From: Caulobacter radicis
Lineage (GTDB): Bacteria; Pseudomonadota; Alphaproteobacteria; Caulobacterales; Caulobacteraceae
Direction: 5' to 3'
Assembly (NCBI RefSeq): GCF_003094615.1
Contig: NZ_QDKO01000008.1
Location: forward strand, 34,352 to 98,351
Length of the DNA: 64,000 nucleotides
The position numbers and the translations under genes are program-made. This document shows, in pieces, positions 45,290 to 53,507 of the stretch; positions within the stretch are counted from its first letter, which is position 1; each line of letters starts with the position of its first letter. The notes below the pieces were generated by a model. It saw only the letters and a list, made by a program, of their open reading frames with translations, made no database searches and was not told the origin of the DNA.

Positions 45290-45337
45290 GCCCCATATAT
45301 GGGCTCTGGGGGCGCAACGCCCTACTATATCTAGCGG
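45290..45337 (+). promoter_or_regulatory. Tandem NrdR-box-like sites upstream of nrdA
   Basis: Two 16-mers fit the NrdR consensus acaCwATATATwGtgt: 45290-45305 (core CCATATATGG, 10/16) and 45322-45337 (core CTATATCTAG, 11/16). Their centres are 32 bp apart, the helical-phase spacing typical of NrdR box pairs. They end 57 bp before the nrdA ATG. Confidence 0.75.
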
Positions 45338-45394
45338 CTTCGCTGGAAGCGGACGGCTTCTCGCAAGCGCATGGTAAATGGACGGGTTCTGCTC

Positions 45395-47263
45395 ATGACC
45401 GCTGGTGAAGCGACCAAGATTCAACCTGCCGCGCGCCCTGCGTCGGCCTTCAAGGAACGTCCGGCGCTGGCGCTGGTGCGCAAGGTCCAGGTGGACCGGT
45501 CGCGCGACGCGCTCCTGACCGATTTCGGCAAGACCACGCTGGAAGACCGCTATCTGCTGCCGGGCGAGTCCTACCAGGACATGTTCGCGCGCGTCTCGAC
45601 GGCCTTCGCCGACGACGCCGACCACGCCCAGCGCGTCTATGACTACATGAGCCGCCTGTGGTTCATGCCGGCCACCCCGGTGCTGAGCAACGGCGGCGCC
45701 GATCGCGGCCTGCCGATCAGCTGCTTCCTCAACGCCGTCAACGACAGCCTCGACGGCATCCTGGGCGTCTGGAACGAGAACGTCTGGCTGGCGGCCAACG
45801 GCGGCGGCATCGGCACCTACTGGGGCGGCGTCCGTTCGATCGGCGAGAAGGTCAAGGGCCAGGGCCAGACCTCGGGCATCATCCCCTTCATCCGCGTGAT
45901 GGACAGCCTGACGCTGGCCATCTCGCAGGGCTCGCTGCGCCGTGGCTCGGCCGCCGTCTATCTCGACATCCACCACCCGGAGATCGAGGAGTTCCTCGAG
46001 ATCCGCAAGGCCTCGGGCGACTTCAACCGCAAGTCCCTGAACCTGCACCACGGCATCTCGATCTCCGACGAGTTCATGCACGCCGTGCGCGACGGCCAGA
46101 AGTTCGGCCTGCGCTCGCCCAAGACCAACGAAGTGCTGCGTGAAGTCGACGCTCGCGGCCTGTGGCAGAAGATCCTCGAGCTGCGCCTGCAGACCGGCGA
46201 GCCCTACCTGATCTTCTCCGACAGCGTGAACCGCGCCATGCCGTCGTTCCAGCGCGAGCTGGGCCTGAAGGTGCGCCAGTCGAACCTGTGCAGCGAGATC
46301 ATGCTGCACACCGGCACCGACCACCTGGGCCAGGAGCGCACCGCGGTGTGCTGCCTCTCCAGCGTCAACGCCGAGACCTTCCTTGAGTGGCGCGACCACC
46401 CGACCTTCATCGAGGACGTCATGCGCTTCCTCGACAACGTCCTGCAGGACTTCATCGATCGCGCCCCGGACGCGGCCTCGACCGCCGCCTACGCCGCCAT
46501 GCGCGAGCGTTCGGTGGGCCTTGGCCTGATGGGCTTCCACTCGTTCCTGCAAAGCCAGAACGTGCCGTTCGAGAGCGCCCTGGCCAAGAGCTGGAACATG
46601 CGGATGTTCAAGCACCTGCGCCGCGAGGCCGACAAGGCCAGCCTGGCGCTGGGCGAGGAAAAGGGTCCGTGCCCGGACGCCGCCGACCGCGGCTCCAAGG
46701 AGCGCTTCTCGCACAAGCTGGCCATCGCCCCGACCGCCTCGATCTCGATCATCTGCGGCGGCACCTCGGCGGGCATCGAGCCGATCCCGGCCAACATCTA
46801 CACCCACAAGACCCTGTCGGGCTCGTTCGCGGTGAAGAACCCCTACCTGGAGAAGCTGCTCGAGGAGAAGGGCCAGAACACCGACGTGGTCTGGGGCTCG
46901 ATCCTGGAGAACGAAGGCTCGGTCCAGCACCTGGAGTTCCTGAGCCAGGACGAGAAGGACGTCTACAAGACCGCCTTCGAACTGGACCAGCGCTGGGTGG
47001 TCGAGCTGGCCGCCGACCGCACGCCGGAAATCTGCCAGAGCCAGTCGGTCAACGTCTTCCTGCCGGGCGACGTCGACAAGTGGGACCTGCACATGCTGCA
47101 CTGGATGGCCTGGGAGCGGGGCGTGAAGAGCCTCTACTACCTGCGCTCCAAGTCGGTGCAGCGCGCGGCCTATGCCGGCGCCGACGGCAAGGAGGAGGCG
47201 GTCTCCGGCGGCTTCGACGCCCCGGGCAAGACCGACTACGAGGAATGCCTCGCCTGCCAGTAA
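45395..47263 (+). CDS. nrdA: Ribonucleoside-diphosphate reductase, alpha subunit (class I)
   Basis: A 622-residue catalytic subunit that reduces ribonucleotides to deoxyribonucleotides with NrdB. The catalytic region is complete: PISCFLNAVNDS, QSNLCSEIML, CCLSSVN and the loop near APTASISIICGGTSAGIEP. The C-terminal redox pair is in ECLACQ. It starts straight into the catalytic barrel, so the N-terminal ATP-cone of E. coli NrdA (761 residues) is missing. ATG 45395 is preferred; ATG 45371 is in frame but has no ribosome site. nrdB lies 12.7 kb downstream. Two NrdR-like boxes precede it. Confidence 0.94.
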   Translation: MTAGEATKIQPAARPASAFKERPALALVRKVQVDRSRDALLTDFGKTTLEDRYLLPGESYQDMFARVSTAFADDADHAQRVYDYMSRLWFMPATPVLSNGGADRGLPISCFLNAVNDSLDGILGVWNENVWLAANGGGIGTYWGGVRSIGEKVKGQGQTSGIIPFIRVMDSLTLAISQGSLRRGSAAVYLDIHHPEIEEFLEIRKASGDFNRKSLNLHHGISISDEFMHAVRDGQKFGLRSPKTNEVLREVDARGLWQKILELRLQTGEPYLIFSDSVNRAMPSFQRELGLKVRQSNLCSEIMLHTGTDHLGQERTAVCCLSSVNAETFLEWRDHPTFIEDVMRFLDNVLQDFIDRAPDAASTAAYAAMRERSVGLGLMGFHSFLQSQNVPFESALAKSWNMRMFKHLRREADKASLALGEEKGPCPDAADRGSKERFSHKLAIAPTASISIICGGTSAGIEPIPANIYTHKTLSGSFAVKNPYLEKLLEEKGQNTDVVWGSILENEGSVQHLEFLSQDEKDVYKTAFELDQRWVVELAADRTPEICQSQSVNVFLPGDVDKWDLHMLHWMAWERGVKSLYYLRSKSVQRAAYAGADGKEEAVSGGFDAPGKTDYEECLACQ

Positions 47264-47276
47264 GGCGGGCGTCCTA

Positions 47277-47323
47277 GAGCGCGGCAGGCGAAAGTGCAGG
47301 CGGTTTCGCCGCCCGCCGCGCTC
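47277..47323. repeat. Palindromic intergenic unit after nrdA
   Basis: GAGCGCGGCAGGCGAAA and TTTCGCCGCCCGCCGCGCTC pair into one long imperfect hairpin, of the TAGAGC...GGCGAAA...CGGTTTCGCC...GCTC type common between alphaproteobacterial genes. The only copy of this type noticed here. Confidence 0.65.
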
Positions 47324-47343
47324 CACTCCAGCGACGATTAACC

Positions 47344-47377
47344 ACAGCGGCGCGACACATCGCGCCGCTGTTTCTTT
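47344..47377 (+). terminator. nrdA terminator
   Basis: Perfect 12-bp stem ACAGCGGCGCGA / TCGCGCCGCTGT with a CACA loop and TTTCTTT, 80 bp past the nrdA stop. Confidence 0.9.
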
Positions 47378-47486
47378 GTGCGGAACGATTACCGTCACAA
47401 GCTGTTCACCGAACGCCGGCGTTTTCCCGGTGGACGTATCCGATCAGGCGGATACGGTGGGCAGGATTGGGATTGGGGAATCCGCA

Positions 47487-48464
47487 ATGCGTATCGTTTG
47501 CGTGACGATCGCGACGTGCTGCGGCGCCAGTTTGGCGCTGTCCGCGGCATCGTCGGAAGCTGCTGTCCGGAAGGGCAAGCGCAAGGCGACGGCCAGGCCG
47601 GCCGCCGCGGCGCCGACTCTTACGCCGGCCTTGCAGAAACTGGACCTGACGCGCCGCGAGCCGCCGCAGGCCGCCGCGCCGTCGGCTGTCGCCTTCGCCG
47701 CCCGTCCGGTCGACGCGCGCGCCACGGAGGCCGAGGGCGAGCCGTTCGCCGTTTCGCCGGCGGCCCTCTATGGCGACGCCAACCTGCTGGACGCCGACCG
47801 CTACTACGACGCGCGCGGGCCGGTCAGCTGGCGCTCGGGCAGCTACGTGGTCGGCGACAACGGCCACCGCGTCGATTCCGTGCGCGTGTCGGTCGCCAGC
47901 TCCTCGCGCCTGGCCCAGAGCGCGCCGCTCAGCCTGGTGCGTCCGGGCGCGGCCAATTTCGACGCCGACAGCGTCGATGTCAGCGTCTCGCGCGGCTGGC
48001 CGGCGGCGGTCAAGTTCGGCGCCGGCAAGCTGGCGGTCGACTTCACGCCCCACGCGGGCCTGGGCTTCGGCGGCGCCGGCGGCTCGGCCGAGGCCGGCGG
48101 CATGGTCCGCATCGGCAAGAGCGTCGAGGACCGGGTGATCAGCGGCCTTGGCGTGCGCGACGGCCGCGAGACCTTCGGCGATCGCGGGCGCTGGTACCTG
48201 TTCGCCGGCGCCAGCGGCCAGCTGGTCGGCATGAACCTGCTGCGTGGCCAGGACGGCGACTGGACCCGGGCCGGCGTCACCTCCGACACCGGCAGCCGCC
48301 TGGTCGGCGACGCCCAGGCGGGCGTGGGCTGGCGGCGCGGGCCGATGCAGGCCTCGGTCGGCTACATCCGCCGCGAGATCAAGTCCAAGGACCAGATCAT
48401 GGGCATGGCGACCCAGGAAGACTCGGTCGTGGCCCTGTCGTTCAGCCTGAAACCGCATTGGTGA
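47487..48464 (+). CDS. Outer-membrane beta-barrel protein, LpxR-like
   Basis: A 325-residue secreted protein. Signal peptide cleaves near SSEA-AV (residues 21-25). A low-complexity Ala/Pro/Arg region to about residue 75 follows, then a beta-strand-rich domain. The C-terminal part (WYLFAGASGQLVGMNLLRGQ, then LVGDAQAGVGWRRGPMQASVGYIRREI) resembles the C-terminal strands of LpxR/DUF2219 lipid A 3'-O-deacylases. The enzyme's catalytic N-terminal motifs are not evident, so activity is doubtful. ATG 47487 follows TTGGGGA; longer in-frame starts overlap nrdA. Confidence 0.72.
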   Translation: MRIVCVTIATCCGASLALSAASSEAAVRKGKRKATARPAAAAPTLTPALQKLDLTRREPPQAAAPSAVAFAARPVDARATEAEGEPFAVSPAALYGDANLLDADRYYDARGPVSWRSGSYVVGDNGHRVDSVRVSVASSSRLAQSAPLSLVRPGAANFDADSVDVSVSRGWPAAVKFGAGKLAVDFTPHAGLGFGGAGGSAEAGGMVRIGKSVEDRVISGLGVRDGRETFGDRGRWYLFAGASGQLVGMNLLRGQDGDWTRAGVTSDTGSRLVGDAQAGVGWRRGPMQASVGYIRREIKSKDQIMGMATQEDSVVALSFSLKPHW

Positions 48465-48559
48465 CCGGCGTTTGATTTGCGCCGCGACCTCGCGGCGCTT
48501 GAGTTTCCGGCCGCGATCATGCAGCTAGCGTCGATCCGTCCGCAAAATCGTCGAGCGTC

Positions 48560-48883
48560 ATGAGCGAGAGCGAGCCCCCGCGCCGCAAGATCCTGAGCCT
48601 GAAAAGCGGCGTCGCCGCGCCCGGCGGCCCGCCGCCGCTCGAGCGGCTGCAGAAGGCCGTCAAGGTGGTGACCCCCGAGCCGGCTCCGCCGCCGCCTCCG
48701 GCCGTAGGCGATTGGAAGTGCAAGCCCTGCGGCACCCGCTTCGACCCGCCGGCCGAACTGGAGGACGGCGACCATGTGCGTTGCCCCTCGTGCAACGCCC
48801 GCCTGGGCCTGGCCTCGGACTTCCGCGCCGACCCGCCCAACGTGGCCAAGCTGCGCGCCCGTCACCTGAAGAAGGCCGGCTGA
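48560..48883 (+). CDS. Small zinc-ribbon protein
   Basis: A 107-residue protein. The Pro-rich N-terminal half leads into a probable zinc ribbon: CKPC (residues 54-57) and CPSC (75-78). The tail is basic. I do not recognise the family; MJ0042-type or rubredoxin-like ribbons have the same arrangement. It could bind nucleic acid or protein; no function is assigned. No strong ribosome site is seen at ATG 48560. Confidence 0.7.
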   Translation: MSESEPPRRKILSLKSGVAAPGGPPPLERLQKAVKVVTPEPAPPPPPAVGDWKCKPCGTRFDPPAELEDGDHVRCPSCNARLGLASDFRADPPNVAKLRARHLKKAG

Positions 48884-48942
48884 GCCGCAGGCTTGCGTCC
48901 GGGCCCGAGATGGCGCGGATGCGAAAGATCAAACGCCCACAC

Positions 48943-49086
48943 TCGTCATCCCGGAAAGCGCGCAGCGCTTATCCGGGACCCAGGGACTGGGCGCCGCGCC
49001 TGGGTTCGCCCGTCCGGCGGCGGTCGATGCTTTGCCCGTCGCCCCTGGGTCCCGGCTCTTCGCTTCTCTACGGCCGGGATGACGGC
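48943..49086. repeat. Family C intergenic repeat (compound)
   Basis: CGTCATCCCGGAAAGCGCG...GCGCTTATCCGGGACCCAG at the left, and a closing CCCTGGGTCCCGGCT ... CGGCCGGGATGACG at the right, the outer CGTCATCCCGG arms pairing. Convergent junction; the right arm encodes the HxlR C-terminus. Confidence 0.8.
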
Positions 49087-49478
49087 GTTGAGACGCCGAC
49101 CTGCTCCGCCCGTCCCGGCCAGCTCTGGCGCTGGGCCAGCACCCGGGCCACCTCGGCCATGTTCTCGGTTCCCCACAGGCACAGCGGCTCCAGGGCCCGG
49201 GTCAGGCTCAGCCCCAGCGGGGTCAGGCTGTAATCGACCCTGGGCGGCACCTCCTTGTAGTCGGTGCGCACGACCAGGTCGTCGCCCTCCAGCTCCTTCA
49301 ACTGCTGGATCAGCACCTTGTCGCTGACCCCGCGCACGGCCCGGCGCAGCTCGCCATAACGGGTGGGGCCTTGCAGCAGGAAATAGAGGATCAGCGGCTT
49401 CCACTTGCCGGAGATCACGCGAAGCGTGGCGTCCAGCCCGCAGCTGAAGCCGGTCGCGCAGAGGGGGGCGTCGCTCAT
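49068..49478 (-). CDS. HxlR family transcriptional regulator
   Basis: A 136-residue winged-helix regulator. C-x5-C near the N-terminus (PLCATGFSCGLD), the HxlR core ISGKWKPLILYFLLQGPTRYGELRRA, and the wing YSLTPLGLSL are visible. HxlR members respond to aldehydes, quinones or redox, often through the N-terminal Cys. The last residues (TPSSRP) are encoded in a family C repeat arm. It is divergent from an SDR gene, the usual target arrangement. ATG 49478. Confidence 0.9.
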   Translation of the reverse strand: MSDAPLCATGFSCGLDATLRVISGKWKPLILYFLLQGPTRYGELRRAVRGVSDKVLIQQLKELEGDDLVVRTDYKEVPPRVDYSLTPLGLSLTRALEPLCLWGTENMAEVARVLAQRQSWPGRAEQVGVSTPSSRP

Positions 49479-49503
49479 GTTCTGGGGACCTGAACTTTCT
49501 GGG

Positions 49504-49542
49504 CACTTACCAAAAGGTGCATACTTGTTGAAAGGTATGTAG
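49504..49542. promoter_or_regulatory. Candidate HxlR operator
   Basis: In the hxlR/SDR divergent gap: ACTTACCAAAAGGTG next to the dyad CATACTT (49520-49526) / AAGGTATG (49532-49539). AT-rich against its surroundings and centrally placed between the two starts. Confidence 0.5.
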
Positions 49543-49582
49543 GTCGCCAACTCCCTTGCCGCCACAGCAAAGGAGGCAAGAC

Positions 49583-50317
49583 ATGAGCAGACTCGAAGGC
49601 AAGACCGCCGTGATCACCGGCGGCGCAACCGGCATCGGCCTGGGCGCGGCCAAGCGCTTCATCGAGGAAGGCGCGTTCGTCTACGTCTTCGGGCGCCGGC
49701 AGGAAGCGCTGGACGCGGCCCTGAAGGAACTGGGCCCCAACGCCCGGGCGGTGCGCGGCTCGGTCACCGACCTGGCCGATCTGGACCGCCTGTACGAGAC
49801 GGTGAAGGCCGAGCGCGGCGGGCTCGACGTCCTGCTGGCCAACGCCGGCACGGGAGCGTTCGCGCCGCTGGGCGAGATCACGGTCGAGCATTACGACCAG
49901 ATCTTCGACCTCAATGTGAAGGGCCTGGTGTTCACCGTGCAGAAGGCCCTGCCGCTGATGGGGCAGGGCGGTTCGATCATCCTGACCGGGTCGAGCACCG
50001 GGGTGATGGGCACGCCGGCCTTCAGCATCTACAGCGCCACCAAGGCCGCCGTGCGCAACCTGGCGCGCAGCTGGGCGCTGGACCTGCGCGGCACGGGCGT
50101 GCGCGTCAACGTGATGTCGCCCGGCCCGATCACCACCGAGCTGGCGCAGGAGGTGCTGGGCGAGGAGGGCGTGGCGGCCATGGGCGCCTCGACGGTGCTG
50201 GGGCGCATGGGCGATCCGGCCGAGACCGGCGCGGTGGCCGCGTTCCTGGCCTCGTCGGATTCCAGCTTCATGACCGGCGGCGAGGTGTTCGTCGACGGCG
50301 GCCTGGCCCAGGTCTGA
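49583..50317 (+). CDS. SDR family oxidoreductase (probable HxlR target)
   Basis: A 244-residue classical SDR. TGGATGIG near residues 12-19 binds the nucleotide, NAGTG replaces NNAG, and YSATK carries the catalytic Tyr and Lys; the Ser is in LTGSSTG. The ending SSDSSFMTGGEVFVDGG is typical. ATG 49583 has a strong AGGAGG site. The divergent HxlR regulator suggests induction by reactive aldehydes or quinones. Convergent with the CusF-like gene, 7 bp apart. Confidence 0.88.
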   Translation: MSRLEGKTAVITGGATGIGLGAAKRFIEEGAFVYVFGRRQEALDAALKELGPNARAVRGSVTDLADLDRLYETVKAERGGLDVLLANAGTGAFAPLGEITVEHYDQIFDLNVKGLVFTVQKALPLMGQGGSIILTGSSTGVMGTPAFSIYSATKAAVRNLARSWALDLRGTGVRVNVMSPGPITTELAQEVLGEEGVAAMGASTVLGRMGDPAETGAVAAFLASSDSSFMTGGEVFVDGGLAQV

Positions 50318-50324
50318 GCCGGGG

Positions 50325-50762
50325 CTAGCGCGGCGGCGGCGGGGGCCGGTCGCTCCCGCCGTCGGGACCCGCGCCGCCGGGTCCGCCCTCCGGCAGGAAC
50401 GCGGCGATGCGATGGTTCGACAGGGTGAAGCGCACCGTCTGGCCGACCGCGACGCCGCCCAGCATGCCCGGCTTGGCGGTGGCGAACGGCATGGCGCCCG
50501 CCGGCCAGTTCAGCGCCTCGTTGGCCTGGTAGGCGATGGTCACCCGCTCGGTCGCGGGATCGATGGCCTTGATGACGCCGACGATCACCACCTTGTCGAG
50601 GTCGGCCGGCTTGCCCCCGCCTGGTCCAGATCCCGGGCCAGGACCACCGGCCCCGCCTGGCGGCGGGCCGCCGCCCGGACCCCGGCCGCCGCCGGGCGGC
50701 TGGGCGTGGGCGTTCGTGGCGAGCAGGGCGACGGCGAGAGCGGGGAGGATGAACTTGCGCAT
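50325..50762 (-). CDS. CusF-like periplasmic protein with glycine/proline-rich region
   Basis: A 145-residue secreted protein. Signal peptide cleaves after NAHAQ (residue 21). A Gly/Pro-rich stretch covers about 22-52, then a CusF-like small beta-barrel (VGVIKAIDPATERVTIAYQ, LNWPAGAMPF, VGQTVRFTL), and a second Gly/Pro tail. Aligned to CusF, the metal ligands W44 and M49 are kept, but H36 is Tyr and M47 is Gly, so Cu(I)/Ag(I) binding may be weak or altered. Confidence 0.75.
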   Translation of the reverse strand: MRKFILPALAVALLATNAHAQPPGGGRGPGGGPPPGGAGGPGPGSGPGGGKPADLDKVVIVGVIKAIDPATERVTIAYQANEALNWPAGAMPFATAKPGMLGGVAVGQTVRFTLSNHRIAAFLPEGGPGGAGPDGGSDRPPPPPR

Positions 50763-50906
50763 GACCGGATCGAGCGTGGCTGGGACCCGCCCTGCCTAGC
50801 GGCCGAGTGCTGCGCGATGACTGCGCTTGGTTTCGCGCCTGCAATCTGGCTCGACGGGTCGCGTGCGGGCGCCCTAGAACCGCCCGGCAACGCGGGGGCG
50901 TCATCG

Positions 50907-51521
50907 ATGAACAGCACGAAGACGAGGGGCGACCGGATCGGCGTCACCTGGACGGTGATCTGCCTGGTCTTCGCCGCGGGCCTGTCCTGGCCGGCCCTGT
51001 CGGCGCTGTTCGGTCCCGACCCGGTGCGGCTGCCCGACTACATCCGCGCCGCCGAGGGCGAGGTGATGGTTCCGACCGACGCCCGGCCGGGCGCGCCCTA
51101 TGAGCTGAGGCTGCGCGACGGCCGGGTCCTTGTCCTGCATTGCGCGCCCCTGGCGGCGACCAGGCCCCGCCCCTGCCTCGAGGATGGGCTCGGGCGGCTG
51201 GGCCTGGCGGCGGGGCGGCCCTACCGCCTGACGGTGTCCTACGGCGCCGAGCACACCAAAGGCGGACAGATGCGCAACGTGCTGGTCCACGCCCTGCTGG
51301 ACGACAGCGTGCTGTTCTCGCCCGACGAGCAGCTGTGGTCGTGGCGGCGGCGAAACGCCATGCTCGACCAGATGAGCGACCCGGATTTCCTGTTCCTGCC
51401 GGGCCTGCTGGCCATGGTCGGGTTCTGGGGCGTTTTCCAGCTGATCGAGGACATGGAGACCAAGGCCCGCCGGCGTCGTCGCGCCGAGACGCTCAGCCGT
51501 CGGTGGCCGGATCCAGGCTGA
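50907..51521 (+). CDS. Hypothetical membrane protein
   Basis: A 204-residue protein I do not recognise. A hydrophobic helix at residues about 12-34 and another at about 165-182 (FLPGLLAMVGFWGVFQLIEDM) flank a mainly soluble region with one likely disulfide (HCAPLAATRPRPC), so the middle probably lies in the periplasm. The C-terminus is basic. ATG 50907. The last 29 bases overlap the convergent patatin gene. Confidence 0.7.
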   Translation: MNSTKTRGDRIGVTWTVICLVFAAGLSWPALSALFGPDPVRLPDYIRAAEGEVMVPTDARPGAPYELRLRDGRVLVLHCAPLAATRPRPCLEDGLGRLGLAAGRPYRLTVSYGAEHTKGGQMRNVLVHALLDDSVLFSPDEQLWSWRRRNAMLDQMSDPDFLFLPGLLAMVGFWGVFQLIEDMETKARRRRRAETLSRRWPDPG

Positions 51522-52752
51522 TCGCGCCAGGCTCGGGCTTGGGCCGGTTGCCGGCCCGCTTGAACAGGCCGCGCCAGCCGGTCGGCTCCAGGGCCGGGCT
51601 GGTCCAGACCTTGTCCTCCATCGCCAGGGTCTCGGCCGCGTCGTAGATCTTCCGCATGGTCGGGGTCTCGAACCGCAGCATGTTGATGCCGTCGAAGTCG
51701 CCGGGGATCGAGGCCACGCTGAGCGGCAGGTTGTGGCGCGTGCAGAAGCCCTCGGCCAGGCTCAGGGCCTGGCGGTAGGAGAAGCGCAGCATGGTCTCGA
51801 AGCTGCGGCCCATGATCGAGGCCACGCCCGGCGGGGTCGAGCGCGGCGAGGGATCCAGCACCGTGTTGACGATGACATAGACCCGGCCCCGGCGCAGGCG
51901 CTGGCCCAGGTTGCGCCAGTGCAGCAGGGCGTCGGGCATCAGGAACAGCGGCGCGGCCACCCCGCCGTCGACATGCATCTCCTGATGCCGCCGGCCGTCG
52001 GCCTCGACCTCGATCATCTTGGGCGGGAACAGGCCAGGCACGGTGGCCGAGGCCACCAGCACCTCGCGGAACAGCTTCACGGCCTTGGGACCGCCGTGGG
52101 CGGCGATTGCGCCCATGTCCCAGATCGAGGCCCGCTGGTTGTCGAGATTGGTGGTGGCGATCAGCAGGCGTCGGCCCTTGGCGTGCTCGGCCGCGACGGC
52201 GTCGATCATCGTCTCGTCGACGAAGGGCTCGACCAGGGCGTCCAGGCTTTCGCCCTTGAAGATGCTGGGGCCGAGCGCGGGGGCCAGGCGGCGCAGGCTG
52301 AGCAACTCGGCGGCGTGGCCGCCCAGATAGGCTTCGGTCAGGCGGTCGTCCCAGGCCGGGCCCAGGAAGGCGAGCGGCGCGATCAGGGCGCCGGTCGAGA
52401 CGCCGGTGACGATGGCGAAGTCGGGCCGCCGGCCGGCCTTGGTCAGGCCCGTCAGCACGCCCGCGCCATAGGCGCCGCCGGCAGCGCCGCCCGACAGGGC
52501 CAGGATGTTGAACTCGTCGAGGCCGATCAGCGAGCGCACCGGCGCCAGGCGGTCGGCGGCGGTCTTCAGCGCGTCCTCGGCCTGCTCGATCGACAGCCGC
52601 ACGCCGGGGAAGTCGACCGCTTCCACATGGTGGGCGTCGGCAGGCGGGGCGGGCAGGCGCTTGCCGCGCAGCGGGTCGGGGCCCTTCCAGTCGCGGAAGA
52701 AGCCCTGGATCGTGATCTTGTTGTCGCCCCCGCGGTCCCCTCCGCGCTCCAT
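51493..52752 (-). CDS. Patatin-like phospholipase
   Basis: A 419-residue patatin-fold lipid acyl hydrolase. The oxyanion loop GGAAGGAYGAG (about residue 90), nucleophile elbow GVSTG (about 118-122) and catalytic DGG (HVDGGVAAP, about 290) form the Ser-Asp dyad. No signal peptide is obvious, so it is probably cytoplasmic. It ends inside the 3' end of the convergent hypothetical gene. The hemolysin III gene lies 3 bp upstream on the same strand, probably one transcript. Confidence 0.9.
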   Translation of the reverse strand: MERGGDRGGDNKITIQGFFRDWKGPDPLRGKRLPAPPADAHHVEAVDFPGVRLSIEQAEDALKTAADRLAPVRSLIGLDEFNILALSGGAAGGAYGAGVLTGLTKAGRRPDFAIVTGVSTGALIAPLAFLGPAWDDRLTEAYLGGHAAELLSLRRLAPALGPSIFKGESLDALVEPFVDETMIDAVAAEHAKGRRLLIATTNLDNQRASIWDMGAIAAHGGPKAVKLFREVLVASATVPGLFPPKMIEVEADGRRHQEMHVDGGVAAPLFLMPDALLHWRNLGQRLRRGRVYVIVNTVLDPSPRSTPPGVASIMGRSFETMLRFSYRQALSLAEGFCTRHNLPLSVASIPGDFDGINMLRFETPTMRKIYDAAETLAMEDKVWTSPALEPTGWRGLFKRAGNRPKPEPGAISLDPATDG

Positions 52753-52755
52753 GGC

Positions 52756-53421
52756 CTAGGCCCGGGCGCCGGCCAGGACGACCCCGACCAGCACGGCCGC
52801 ATAGTGCAGGCCGGCCCCGCCGATCACGTGACCGTGCCAGATGGCGCGGCGGAACTTCAGCCGGCGCATCAGGTAGAAGACGGTGCCGGTGGAATAGACC
52901 AGGCCGCCGATCGCCAGCAGCAGCAGCGCCACCCACGACAGGCCCTCGATCATCGGCTTGATGGCGACCAGCACCAGCCAGCCCATGGCCATGTAGAGGC
53001 CGACCCAGAAGCGCTTGTCGAGGCCGGGCAGGAACAGCTTGGCCGCCACGCCCAGGGCCGCGACGCTCCAGACGGCGGTGGTCATGCCGATCGCCCACCA
53101 GCCCTCGAGGTTCTGGGTGGTGAAGGGCGTGTAGGAGGCGGCGATCATGATGAAGATGCCGGCGTGGTCGAAGCGGCGCAGCAGCGGCTGCCAGCGCGCC
53201 TTGGAGAAGTTGTAGGCGGTCGACAGCGACAGCATGGTCACCAGGCCGACGGTGTAGACCCCGATGGCGGCCATCTGGCCCAGCGAGCCCAGGCCGAAGG
53301 CCAGGCCCAGCAGGATGCCGCCGCCCAGCAGGGCGCAGGCCAGGCCGGCCAGGTGCACGATCAGGTCGGCCAGCTTGGCGCCCGTCGTCGGGTAGTGCTT
53401 GGTGAAGTCTGAGATCGTCAT
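52756..53421 (-). CDS. Hemolysin III family membrane protein
   Basis: A 221-residue PAQR/HlyIII protein with seven hydrophobic helices. STAYNFSKARWQPLLRRFDHAGIFIMIAASYTPF holds the Ser, Asp and His signature (S-x-x-Y, D-H), and IWHGHVIGGAGLHY the C-terminal His pair thought to bind zinc in this superfamily. Function in bacteria is uncertain. Operon with the patatin gene (3-bp gap). Confidence 0.9.
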   Translation of the reverse strand: MTISDFTKHYPTTGAKLADLIVHLAGLACALLGGGILLGLAFGLGSLGQMAAIGVYTVGLVTMLSLSTAYNFSKARWQPLLRRFDHAGIFIMIAASYTPFTTQNLEGWWAIGMTTAVWSVAALGVAAKLFLPGLDKRFWVGLYMAMGWLVLVAIKPMIEGLSWVALLLLAIGGLVYSTGTVFYLMRRLKFRRAIWHGHVIGGAGLHYAAVLVGVVLAGARA

Positions 53422-53507
53422 GGCCCGCCCAGCCTACTCAAAATCGGTGACGTATAAACGTCGATCATCATGGCGCCGAAAGGGCGGCGCGCAAGCGTGA
53501 CCAATCG

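Noticed and set aside
45260..47398. 712-codon open frame antisense to nrdA
   Set aside because: Shadow frame opposite a conserved gene, with no start signal.
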